Assembly (NCBI GenBank): GCA_900318835.1
Contig: ONLW01000001.1
Coordinates: 1-64,000 of the forward strand
Length of the DNA: 64,000 nt
Source of the DNA: an uncultured Bacteroidales bacterium
Lineage (GTDB): Bacteria > Bacteroidota > Bacteroidia > Bacteroidales > P3
Direction: 5' to 3'
The stretch's first letter is position 1. Every line of letters begins with the position of its first letter. The position numbers were made by a program, and so were the translations under genes. The notes beneath the pieces were generated by a model. It saw nothing but the letters and a program-made list of their open reading frames with translations, did no database searches and was not told where the DNA came from. Shown one piece after another: positions 51,237 through 59,383 of the stretch.

Positions 51237-52625
51237 ATGAGTCTGATAAAATCCATTTCCGGCATCCGCGGCACCATCGGAGGTCCCGCAGGCGAGGGTC
51301 TCACCCCCCTCGACGTCGTTAAATTCACTTCCGCTTTCGCCACCTTCCTGAAGGGAGCCAACCCTGGCCGCCGCCTAAAACTGGCCGTGGGGCGCGACGC
51401 CCGCCTTTCGGGCGCCATGGTCGACCGCCTCGTCGTGGGCACCCTGCAAGGCATGGGTGTCGACGTGCTGGAGACCGGCCTCAGCACCACGCCGACCACC
51501 GAGATGACCGTCATCGACGGCCACTGCGATGGCGGCATCATCATCACCGCATCCCATAACCCCAAGCACTGGAACGCCCTCAAGCTGCTGAACGCCAAGG
51601 GCGAATTCATCTCCGATGCCGAGGGCAAGGAGGTGCTGCGACTGGCAGAAAGCGCCGACCTGCAATACGCCGAGGTCGACGACCTGGGGCAGGTGACCGT
51701 GGAGGAGGACTGGATCGACCGCCATATCGAGCGGGTACTGGGGCTGAAACTCGTTGACACAGAGGCTATCCGCAAGGCCCACTTCAAGGTGGCCGTGGAT
51801 GCCGTGAACTCCACGGGCGGCATCGCCATCCCGCGCCTGCTGCGCCGCCTGGGCGTGGAGGAGGTGGTGGAGCTCAACTGCGAGCCCACAGGCCATTTCG
51901 CCCACAACCCCGAGCCTATCCCACAGAACCTCACGCAGATAAGCGACTGCGTGCGCGAGAACCACTGCGACCTGGGCATCGTCGTGGACCCCGACGTGGA
52001 CCGTCTGGCACTGGTGTGCGAGACCGGCGAGATGTTCGGCGAGGAGTATACGCTGGTCTCCGTGGCCGACTACGTGCTCAGCCACACGCCGGGTAATACG
52101 GTATCTAACCTCTCTTCGTCCAGGGCGTTGCGCGACGTCACACAGCGCTACGCAGGCTGCGAATACAACGCCGCCGCCGTGGGCGAGGTGAACGTCACGA
52201 CGCTGATGCGCCAGACGGGGGCCGTCATCGGTGGCGAGGGCAACGGCGGTGTCATCTACCCCGAGCTGCACTACGGCCGCGACGCCCTGGTGGGCGTGGC
52301 GCTGTTCCTCACGCTGCTTGCCAAGAAGGGAATGAAGGTGAGCGAGTTAAGAAAGACTTATCCCGAATATATCATCTCGAAGAACCGCAAGGACCTGACG
52401 CCCGACATGGACGTCGACGCCCTGCTGGCGAAGGTAGCCAAGCTCTACAACGGCATGGCCGACGTGGAGAAGGTGACCACCATCGACGGGGTGAAGATCG
52501 ACTTCGCCGACGGCTGGGTGCACCTCCGCAAGAGCAACACCGAGCCCATCATCCGTATCTACAGCGAAGCCGCCACCGAAGCCCGCGCCAACGAGCTGGC
52601 ACAGCAGGTGATGCAGCAGATTTGA
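51237..52625 (+). CDS. glmM: Phosphoglucosamine mutase
   Basis: A 462-residue alpha-D-phosphohexomutase. The active-site phosphoserine is in IIITASHNPKHWN (S106), with metal-binding VVDPDVDRLAL near residue 245 and the sugar-binding GGEGNGGVIYP. It converts glucosamine-6-phosphate to glucosamine-1-phosphate for UDP-GlcNAc, feeding cell-wall and lipid A synthesis. Phosphomannomutase activity cannot be excluded by sequence reading alone. It is followed by the palindrome array, with no gene on the same strand. Confidence 0.85.
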   Translation: MSLIKSISGIRGTIGGPAGEGLTPLDVVKFTSAFATFLKGANPGRRLKLAVGRDARLSGAMVDRLVVGTLQGMGVDVLETGLSTTPTTEMTVIDGHCDGGIIITASHNPKHWNALKLLNAKGEFISDAEGKEVLRLAESADLQYAEVDDLGQVTVEEDWIDRHIERVLGLKLVDTEAIRKAHFKVAVDAVNSTGGIAIPRLLRRLGVEEVVELNCEPTGHFAHNPEPIPQNLTQISDCVRENHCDLGIVVDPDVDRLALVCETGEMFGEEYTLVSVADYVLSHTPGNTVSNLSSSRALRDVTQRYAGCEYNAAAVGEVNVTTLMRQTGAVIGGEGNGGVIYPELHYGRDALVGVALFLTLLAKKGMKVSELRKTYPEYIISKNRKDLTPDMDVDALLAKVAKLYNGMADVEKVTTIDGVKIDFADGWVHLRKSNTEPIIRIYSEAATEARANELAQQVMQQI

Positions 52626-52631
52626 AAATAA

Positions 52632-53175
52632 GATACACGGGAGCGTGCGTTCCCCGGAGCACCGCTAGGTGCCCAACAATGATAGCCAGCCGTTTCAACG
52701 GCTGGTTTTTTGTGGTTATTTGTTTTTGCGTGCCGTAGGTACGTAAGATGATGTTTTGTTGCGTACCTACGACACGCATTATCTCATCAAGCCATTGATT
52801 ACCAGCCAATGAATTGGCTGGCTACCGATGTTGGATGCCTATGGCATCACCCCGGCCCCGTAGGGGCCAAACAATGGTAGCCAGCCGTTTCAACGGCTGG
52901 GAACAAGCTGCACGGGTATGTGCGTTCCCCGGAGCACCGCTAGGTGCCCAACAATGGTAGCCAGCCGTTTCAACGGCTGGTTTTTGGTAGCCATTTGTTT
53001 TTGCGTGCCGTAGGTACGCAAGATGATGTTTTGTTGCGTACCTACGACACGCATTATCTCATCAAGCCATTGATTACCAGCCAATGAATTGGCAGGCTAC
53101 CCTTGTTAGATGCCTACGGCATCGTTCTTCTTTCCATCGAAACATCGGTCCCAGCCAATGAATTGGCTGGCTACC
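52632..53175. repeat. REP-like palindrome array with a tandemly duplicated unit
   Basis: A block of about 215 bp (52632-52848) recurs at 52907-53123 with a 275-bp offset. Each block has caccgctaggtgc, ccagccgtttcaacggctgg, tgccgtaggtacg with the inverse cgtacctacgacacg, ccagccaatgaattgg and gatgcctatggcatc or gatgcctacggcatc. The stretch between contains ggccccgtaggggcc. The end runs into the 3' end of the Y1 transposase gene. Confidence 0.9.
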
Positions 53176-53662
53176 GATGTTGGATACCCATGGCATCATC
53201 CGGCCCCACAAACCCGTGCATCATATATTCCAGGTCGTATTCGATGCCGGCTTTCTGAAACATCCGTTCCACCTCTTCGCGGAACGATATCCGTCGGTGG
53301 TGCTCGCGCTGGTTTTCGATATATTTCTTTACCTCGGGAACCAAAGAACGGCTATAAGAGAACGCGCCATAGCCGCTCTGCCAAGAGAACCGCCCATGCG
53401 AAAAGGTGTCGTTTATCCATTTCGACGACATCCCTTTCAATGCCTTGACAAGGTCGGCGACACTTTCTGCGGGATGCATGCCAACAAGCAGATGCACATG
53501 ATCGGCAGTGCCCCCTATAGCATGAACATGGTGTTTACGGTTCTGACAGATACCTGTCAGATAGGCATATAACCTATCTGCCCAGGTATCGTCAATCATC
53601 GCTTCCCGTCGTTCCACGGCGAAAACGATGTGCATATAGATTTGTGTGTAGGTATTCGCCAT
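53171..53662 (-). CDS. Y1 (IS200-like) transposase, REP-associated (RAYT-like)
   Basis: A 163-residue HUH transposase of the IS200/Y1_Tnp group. The HUH pair is in GTADHVHLLVGMHP (H55, H57) and the catalytic tyrosine in VKKYIENQREHH (Y114). Such enzymes nick and move single-stranded DNA; REP-associated members act on palindromic repeats. Its last codons (DDAMGIQHR) lie within a gatgcc/ggcatc palindrome, and palindrome arrays flank it on both sides. No paired TnpB gene or IS200 ends were seen. It lies 3 bp downstream of the PspC gene. Confidence 0.88.
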   Translation of the reverse strand: MANTYTQIYMHIVFAVERREAMIDDTWADRLYAYLTGICQNRKHHVHAIGGTADHVHLLVGMHPAESVADLVKALKGMSSKWINDTFSHGRFSWQSGYGAFSYSRSLVPEVKKYIENQREHHRRISFREEVERMFQKAGIEYDLEYMMHGFVGPDDAMGIQHR

Positions 53663-53665
53663 AAC

Positions 53666-53875
53666 CTATCTATCAATCCTGCTGTCGTCTGGGGCGGCGA
53701 TCCAGACGATGAGGTAGGCCCAGAAGCCGAAGCCTCCACAGAGCAGGGCCAGAAGGAAGATGATGCGGACCACGACTGGGTCGATGTTCAAATAATTGGC
53801 GATGCCGCCACAGACACCGGCGATCTTGCGGTCGGTGGTGCTGCGTGTGAAGCGTCGATAGGTGTTGTTTTCCAT
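53666..53875 (-). CDS. PspC domain membrane protein
   Basis: A 69-residue protein with a PspC domain: RKIAGVCGGIANYLNIDPVV followed by a TM helix (VRIIFLLALLCGGFGFWAYLIVW, in two stretches). PspC proteins sense envelope stress or interact with phage-shock or anti-sigma partners, but the function of short single-domain forms is unclear. Confidence 0.85.
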   Translation of the reverse strand: MENNTYRRFTRSTTDRKIAGVCGGIANYLNIDPVVVRIIFLLALLCGGFGFWAYLIVWIAAPDDSRIDR

Positions 53876-53895
53876 AATTTGTTTTTTGTTGCGTT

Positions 53896-53990
53896 CCAGC
53901 CGTTAAAACGGCTGGCTACCATCGTTGGATGCCTACGGCATCATTGTTCTATCCGTTGATACGGCCACCATTGTTGGATGCCTATGGCAT
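53896..53990. repeat. REP-like palindromes between the PspC and M3 peptidase genes
   Basis: ccagccgttaaaacggctgg (53896-53915), gatgcctacggcatc (53928-53942) and gatgcctatggcat (53977-53990). They are from the same families as the arrays at 43147 and 52632. The M3 gene stop follows at 53993. Confidence 0.85.
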
Positions 53991-53992
53991 TT

Positions 53993-56068
53993 TTATAACA
54001 TGCCCTTTCTCTTCAGCAGAGCTTTGGGGCTGGGGTTTTTGCCACGGAAGGCGCGGTAGAGCTCCATGGGCTCGACGGTGTTGCCACTTTCGAGGAGGTG
54101 GCGGAATTTCTTCGCCAGTTCGGGGTTGAAGAGGTCGCCGCTCTCGGCGAAGGCCTCGAAGGCGTCGGCATCGAGGATGGCCGTCCAGGTGTAGCTATAG
54201 TACCCTGCATCGTAGCCCGTGGTGAAGACATGCTGGAAGTAGGGACTGCGGTAGCGGCTGATAATCTCGGGGATGAGTCCTATCTTGTTCATGGCCTGCT
54301 CCTCGAAAGCCAGCGGGTCAATGTGCTGTTTCTGCTTGAGGCTGTAGTAGTCCATATCGAGCAGCGAGGCGGCAAGGAGCTCGGTGGTCATGAAACCCTG
54401 TCCGAAGGTGGCGGCAGCCTCGATCTTGCGGATAAGGGCGTCGGGGATGGCCTCACCGGTCTGGTAATGATTGGCATAGAGCTTCATCACCTGAGGGTGA
54501 CGGCACCAGTTCTCCATGACCTGAGAGGGCAGCTCGACAAAGTCGCGCGGCACATTGGTGCCTGCCAGCGAGGGGTAGGTGCACTTGCTCAGCAAGCCAT
54601 GGAGGGCATGACCGAACTCATGGAAGAGGGTCTCGCTCTCGTCAAAGTTGAGGAGCGACGGTTTGTCAGCCGTGGGCTTGGTGAAGTTGCAGACCACCTG
54701 GATGATGGGGATGACATTCTCACCCTTCATGTTGCGGTGCTGGCCGCGGAACTCGGTCATCCAGGCGCCGCTGCGCTTGGAGGCACGGGGATGGAAGTCC
54801 ATGTAGAGAATGCCGACGGTGCGGTCACCATCCTTGACCTCGAAGCAGCGGGCCTCCTTGTCGTAGGTAGGCAGGTCGGGACGCTCGGTGAAGGTGAGGC
54901 CATAGAGGCGGTTGGCCACCATGAAGGCACCGGCACGGACGCTGTCGAGACAGAAATAGGGGCGCACGACGGCATCGTCGAGGGCATACTTCTCGGCGCG
55001 GAGCTTCTCGCTATAATAGCGCCAGTCCCAGGGCTGGAGTTTGATTGCTTGATTTCCTGATTGCTTGATTGCTTGAGAGGCGAGGTCTTTCTCGAGCATC
55101 TTCTGGTATTGGTCGCGCTCCTGCTTAGCCACCTTGAGGGCGGGTTCCCAGATGTCGAGGAGGCACTGGTAGACGTTGGCCGGGGTCTTGGCAAGGCAGT
55201 CGTCGAGGACCCAGTCGGCGTGGGTGGGGAATCCGAGGATGTTAGCGCGTTCGAGGCGAAGGTTGACAAGGGTGTCAATGATCCTGGTGTTGTCGTACTC
55301 ACCGCTCTTGCACCTGTCGGTGAAGGCGTGCCACACCTCCTCGCGGAGCTTGCGGTCGGCACAGGTCTGCATGAAAGGCTCCCAGGTGGGCATGTCGAGG
55401 GTCACCTTGGTACCATCGGGAAGCTCCTTGGAATAAGCATTGGTGGCTTTCAGTACGTTCTGGGCGAAGCGCATGGTGAGGGAGGCTATCTGCTCGTTGA
55501 GCTGGCGGAAGCGCTCTTGCTTGTCGGCCGGGACGTTGGCACCGCTGCGGACGAAGCCCTTGTAGGTCTCCTCGAGGAGGCGCAGCTGTTCGGGATTCAG
55601 ATCTGTGCGGACGGGGACATCCGCGGTCCAAGAGAAGTACTGGTCGTAGACGGCCTTAATGCGGGAGAAGAGCTTGGCGTTGAGGGCGATGTCGTCGCCA
55701 TGGGCAGCGAGGAGAGGCGTCACCTCTTCCTCGATGGCTTCCATCTCGGAGCTGTTCTCGCACTCGCTGAGGTTGAAGAAGACGGAACTGACCTCCTTGA
55801 GGAGCTGGCCGCTATACTCGTAAAGGAGGATGGTGTTCTCGAAAGTTGGCGCCTCGGGATTGTTGACGATGGATTCGATTTCGGCCTTCTGGCGGGCCAT
55901 ACCTTCCTGGAAGGCAGGCATGTAGTGTTCGGTCTTGATGCGTGAGAAGTCGGGAATCTCATAGGGCGTGTTCCACGACGAGAAGAAGGGGTTTTCCATT
56001 TGTGGGTCTTTGTTTTTGCCGGCGACCATCAGCAGTGCCAGCATAGGGATTATTAATATGCGTTTCAT
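53993..56068 (-). CDS. M3 family metallopeptidase (peptidyl-dipeptidase Dcp type)
   Basis: A 691-residue M3 peptidase. The zinc motif HEFGHALHG (His483 and His487) with downstream glutamate in the ELPSQVMENW segment marks the active site. Relatives cut dipeptides or oligopeptides from peptide ends. The start MKRILIIPMLALLMVAG looks like an export signal, though a Cys or clear cleavage site is missing. An array of 8-bp units (55043-55077) inserts SQAIKQSGNQAIK near residue 340. It is 10 bp after the thioredoxin-like gene, so co-transcribed. Confidence 0.9.
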   Translation of the reverse strand: MKRILIIPMLALLMVAGKNKDPQMENPFFSSWNTPYEIPDFSRIKTEHYMPAFQEGMARQKAEIESIVNNPEAPTFENTILLYEYSGQLLKEVSSVFFNLSECENSSEMEAIEEEVTPLLAAHGDDIALNAKLFSRIKAVYDQYFSWTADVPVRTDLNPEQLRLLEETYKGFVRSGANVPADKQERFRQLNEQIASLTMRFAQNVLKATNAYSKELPDGTKVTLDMPTWEPFMQTCADRKLREEVWHAFTDRCKSGEYDNTRIIDTLVNLRLERANILGFPTHADWVLDDCLAKTPANVYQCLLDIWEPALKVAKQERDQYQKMLEKDLASQAIKQSGNQAIKLQPWDWRYYSEKLRAEKYALDDAVVRPYFCLDSVRAGAFMVANRLYGLTFTERPDLPTYDKEARCFEVKDGDRTVGILYMDFHPRASKRSGAWMTEFRGQHRNMKGENVIPIIQVVCNFTKPTADKPSLLNFDESETLFHEFGHALHGLLSKCTYPSLAGTNVPRDFVELPSQVMENWCRHPQVMKLYANHYQTGEAIPDALIRKIEAAATFGQGFMTTELLAASLLDMDYYSLKQKQHIDPLAFEEQAMNKIGLIPEIISRYRSPYFQHVFTTGYDAGYYSYTWTAILDADAFEAFAESGDLFNPELAKKFRHLLESGNTVEPMELYRAFRGKNPSPKALLKRKGML
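55043..55077. repeat. Intragenic array of four 8-bp units (GATTGCTT) in the M3 peptidase gene
   Basis: Units gattgctt, gatttcct, gattgctt, gattgctt, then gag. It is nearly the same as the array in murF (21593-21627), in a gene of unrelated function. Confidence 0.88.
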
Positions 56069-56078
56069 AGAATCATTA

Positions 56079-57503
56079 TTATTTTTTATCCTTATTCTTC
56101 AGCAACATCTTGAAAAAAGTCTCAAGCATGTCGGCCCCGAGTTTCTTGGCCACGAACTTGTGGTCGTCGCGGTTGTCGATGAGGAAGATTTGGGGTGTGG
56201 TGGTGACGTCATAGACCTCGCGCCAGTCGATATTGGCCTCGCCCCCATTGAGGTTCACCCAGCGGGAGTCGGTCATGAAGTGGTCGGCGAGGAATATCTT
56301 CCATTTGGCGACAGTCTGCTCGTCGGGCTCGGAGAGGATAGCGAAGGCACTGACATCCAGTGAGTCGGCATACTTCTCATACACCTTGTAGACTGCCGGG
56401 ATGATGTCGCGGCAGTGGCCGCAGGTGGGGCTCCAGAAGAGAAGCAGGGTATAGTTGCCGGGCATGTGGTGGAGCGAATGGGCCCGATGGGCGGTGTCGA
56501 AGAGGATGAGTTCGGGCGAGACGCGGCCCACGAGGAGGCGCTCCCACTTGTTGGCGCGCTCGATCTGCTCATCGATGACCGAGGGTTCGAGGCCCAACAC
56601 CTTGCCGGTGGCGAAATAGCGCTGCACGAGGTGGACATAGACCTCGTCGTAGACCATCACGCGGCTCTGGAGGTAGTGCTGAGTGATGTTGAGGATGAGC
56701 CACCGGTAGACTTGCGGAGCGGGTTCGGCACGGTCGATGAGGCTGTCGAGCAGGGGACAGATGACCTCGGGCAGTTCGCGTCCCAGCAGCTTTTCCACAT
56801 ATTCCATCACCCGTTCGTAGAAGACCATCTTGGGGGTGCGAAGGATGAAATCGTCGTCGAGCGGCATGTTGTCCATGAAGTGGGCATAGTACCAGTCGCG
56901 ACGCTCCAGGTCAGTCATCTTGGTGCCGTCGGGATGCTCGGTCGGGACATCGACATCCTTGGTAGCCAGCATCATGCGCGAGATCATATAGTCGGGATAC
57001 TGCTTGATGAAGTCCAGACGGATGCTGTCGAGTTTTCTGCGCTGGGCAGAGACGAAGACGGTGTTGAATTCCACGGAGTCCATGGTTTTCTTGGCCTCCT
57101 CATACTCTTGGTAGAAGACCTCGTTGACACGGTTGAAATTGAAGAACACCTCGTTCTGCTTCGATCCCTTGGCCATCATGCCGAGTTTCCAGTTGCTGTC
57201 GTCGGTGCTGATGGTGAAGTTCTGTTTCTCATGGTAGATGACGAACTCGGTATAGCGGTCCTTCTGGTTGGTGAAGAAATAGAGGCCCGGGGAGAGCGCT
57301 TCTTTGCCTTCGAAGATGAACCTTCCATTGCCGTTGTTGATGGCAGTGTCGCAGACAAACTCGTACTGAGCAAGGCTGTAGCCCAGGTAGAGCACAGAGT
57401 CGGTGTTGCCCTTGGCCATAAAGGTGATCTTGTAGCCGTCCTTGGCGGCGAAAGCCACTGTCGACAGGGCGAGGAGGAGCAGGATTGATAAATTGCGTCT
57501 CAT
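56079..57503 (-). CDS. Exported thioredoxin-like protein (TlpA type)
   Basis: A 474-residue exported protein. The ATG at 57503 starts a signal peptide (MRRNLSILLLLALSTVAFAA). The N-terminal part fits DUF4369 (ITFMAKGNTDSVLYLGY) and the middle DUF5106. The C-terminal thioredoxin-like domain has the active site FWSPTCGHC, and the cis-proline region VTTTPQIFLID. It likely acts in periplasmic disulfide reduction or exchange. It is 10 bp upstream of the M3 peptidase. Confidence 0.85.
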   Translation of the reverse strand: MRRNLSILLLLALSTVAFAAKDGYKITFMAKGNTDSVLYLGYSLAQYEFVCDTAINNGNGRFIFEGKEALSPGLYFFTNQKDRYTEFVIYHEKQNFTISTDDSNWKLGMMAKGSKQNEVFFNFNRVNEVFYQEYEEAKKTMDSVEFNTVFVSAQRRKLDSIRLDFIKQYPDYMISRMMLATKDVDVPTEHPDGTKMTDLERRDWYYAHFMDNMPLDDDFILRTPKMVFYERVMEYVEKLLGRELPEVICPLLDSLIDRAEPAPQVYRWLILNITQHYLQSRVMVYDEVYVHLVQRYFATGKVLGLEPSVIDEQIERANKWERLLVGRVSPELILFDTAHRAHSLHHMPGNYTLLLFWSPTCGHCRDIIPAVYKVYEKYADSLDVSAFAILSEPDEQTVAKWKIFLADHFMTDSRWVNLNGGEANIDWREVYDVTTTPQIFLIDNRDDHKFVAKKLGADMLETFFKMLLKNKDKK

Positions 57504-57582
57504 GTCTTTTTTTATTAGTTCTTTATCTTTTATAATATAGAGTTCAAGCACTTGTTTTTGGTTCTCACTTTTAACATTTTTT

Positions 57583-58896
57583 TCATTTTCCCACGCAGAA
57601 CCGACCGAAGATATTCCCCAGCAGTTCGTCGGAGGTCACCTCACCGGTGATGGTGCCGAGGTGGTAGAGAGCATCGCGCAAGTCCACTGCCACGAGGTCG
57701 GCAGGGATACCGTCGGCAAGACCTTGCGACACTGCATCGAGGGCCTGACGCACATGCTTGAGAGCCTCGTAATGGCGGGCGTTGGAGAGGAGGATGTCGT
57801 GGGTGTCGTCGTCCCCCATCCGGGCATGGAAGGTGTTGAGGATGGCCTGCTTGAGGCTCTCAAGACCGAAGCCTGTCCAGGTGGAGATGAGCACCCCCTC
57901 CCCCACCCCACCGGGAGTGTTCAGGAGGTCGGCCTTGGTATGCACCACGAGGGTAGCCTTGCCGGAGAGGTCGAGGTCGGGTTCTGTCCATGGAGTGGTG
58001 GCATCGTGGAGATAAAGCACTATCTCGGCCTGGGCCACGGCCTTGCGGCTACGTTCCACCCCAAGGGTCTCGACCTGGTCGTCGCTGAAGCGCAGGCCCG
58101 CGGTGTCGATGAAGCGGAAGGTGATGCCGTCGAGGGTGAGGGTCTCCTCAATGGTGTCGCGCGTGGTGCCGGGGATGTCACTGACGATGGCGCGGTCGTC
58201 GCCCAACAAAGCGTTGAGCAGCGACGACTTGCCGGCATTGGGTTTGCCGACGATGGCCACCGGCACTCCCCGTTTCAGAGCGTTGCCCAGAGAGAAGGAA
58301 GAGAGTAAAGTGGAAAGTTGAAAGTGTAAAGAGGAAATTGTTTTTTGTAGCTGACTACGGTCGGCAAACTCCACATCCTCCTGACTGAAGTCGAGCTCTA
58401 GCTCCAGAAGGCTGGTGAGGTCGAGGAGTTGCTTTCGCAGTTCCCTGAGTGTCTGTGCGTAGCCTCCCCGCAGCTGGCTTACCGCCAGACGATGCTGTGC
58501 CGGGGTGACGGAGTCGATGAGGTCGGCTACAGCCTCGGCCTGCGAGAGGTCGAGACGGCCGTTGAGAAAAGCCCGCTGGGTGAACTCGCCCGGTTCAGCC
58601 AAACGGGCTCCGCCATCGACGAGGGCCTGCAGCAATGCCTGCTGCACATAGAGGGAACCATGGCAGGATATCTCCACCGTAGGCTCACCGGTATAACCTT
58701 TTGGGAAATAGACCGCTACCACATCGTCTAGATTGGCAAAGCGGCAATAGGTTGCACGGCGAGGTGAGAGGTGAGCGGTGAGAGGTGAAAGGTGTTTTTC
58801 GGCAATAGCCAACGCCTCGTGGCCCGACAGCCGGGCCACGGCGATGCCGCCCACACCCCGAGGGGTGGAAATGGCTACTATGGTATCACTCTTCAT
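57583..58896 (-). CDS. mnmE: tRNA uridine-5-carboxymethylaminomethyl GTPase MnmE
   Basis: A 437-residue MnmE (TrmE). It has an N-terminal folate-binding domain (MKSDTIVAISTPRGVGGIAV), a G domain with P-loop GKPNAGKSSLLNAL and DIPGTTRDTIEE, and the C-terminal CVGK motif. With MnmG it modifies wobble uridine in tRNA. Two repeat arrays interrupt it (58302-58336, 58762-58796). Its start overlaps the end of the upstream membrane protein gene by 11 bp. Confidence 0.95.
   Translation of the reverse strand: MKSDTIVAISTPRGVGGIAVARLSGHEALAIAEKHLSPLTAHLSPRRATYCRFANLDDVVAVYFPKGYTGEPTVEISCHGSLYVQQALLQALVDGGARLAEPGEFTQRAFLNGRLDLSQAEAVADLIDSVTPAQHRLAVSQLRGGYAQTLRELRKQLLDLTSLLELELDFSQEDVEFADRSQLQKTISSLHFQLSTLLSSFSLGNALKRGVPVAIVGKPNAGKSSLLNALLGDDRAIVSDIPGTTRDTIEETLTLDGITFRFIDTAGLRFSDDQVETLGVERSRKAVAQAEIVLYLHDATTPWTEPDLDLSGKATLVVHTKADLLNTPGGVGEGVLISTWTGFGLESLKQAILNTFHARMGDDDTHDILLSNARHYEALKHVRQALDAVSQGLADGIPADLVAVDLRDALYHLGTITGEVTSDELLGNIFGRFCVGK
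58302..58336. repeat. Intragenic array of five 7-bp units (AGTTGAA) in mnmE
   Basis: Units agagtaa, agtggaa, agttgaa, agtgtaa, agaggaa, 35 bp in total. It encodes SSLHFQLSTLLSSFSL within the region before the G domain. Confidence 0.75.
58762..58796. repeat. Intragenic array of five 7-bp units (AGGTGAG) in mnmE
   Basis: Units aggtgag, aggtgag, cggtgag, aggtgaa, aggtgtt. Nearly the same as the murF array (21933-21967) and the inverse of the murF-alr array (14882-14916). It encodes KHLSPLTAHLSP near the N-terminus. Confidence 0.85.
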
Positions 58897-59380
58897 TCTT
58901 GGTATCAGAGATATAACGGTCTCCGAAGAGCGACTTCATTTCTTCGTCGGTGAGGCCAAGATCGACCTTCATCTTGTACATGTTGGGGTAGGCAAGGAAG
59001 AGGGTAAGGGTGGTGACCATGGAGAGCATGAGCAGAACGTTCTGTCCAGACAGCACGGTCATCAAACAAAGGAGGACGACCACGGCGAACATGGTCATGA
59101 AGGTAGACTTGACATGCGAAGCATAGCCTTGCAGCTTAGCCTCATGGCCCTCGCTCTGGCGCAAACGGGGCACCTGACGGCGCACCACCATAAGCGTCAT
59201 GCTCACCGCCAACACAGCCAGCACACTACCGGCTATCAGCATCCAACGGCTGACGTAGACCGACTGGCGCAACGTCCACGGGCTCATCATGAAAGCCGCC
59301 GTCAGAATGACCGCACCCACAGAGCCCCAGAGGCCTGTCTGCGAGGTGCGCTTGATAGTTCCTATCTCTTTCTCAAACAT
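58886..59380 (-). CDS. Integral membrane protein of unknown function
   Basis: A 164-residue protein with four predicted TM helices (about residues 19-37, 43-65, 94-113 and 116-132). No family is recognised. It lies 3 bp after uvrA and its end overlaps the mnmE start by 11 bp, so it is translated within the uvrA-mnmE operon. Confidence 0.78.
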   Translation of the reverse strand: MFEKEIGTIKRTSQTGLWGSVGAVILTAAFMMSPWTLRQSVYVSRWMLIAGSVLAVLAVSMTLMVVRRQVPRLRQSEGHEAKLQGYASHVKSTFMTMFAVVVLLCLMTVLSGQNVLLMLSMVTTLTLFLAYPNMYKMKVDLGLTDEEMKSLFGDRYISDTKNEE

Positions 59381-59383
59381 GGT

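Noticed and set aside
52549..53084. Two similar small minus-strand frames (starting MAGNQWLDEIM) in the palindrome array
   Set aside because: They are similar only because the palindrome block is duplicated; the frames read through palindromes and one runs into glmM antisense. Not treated as genes.
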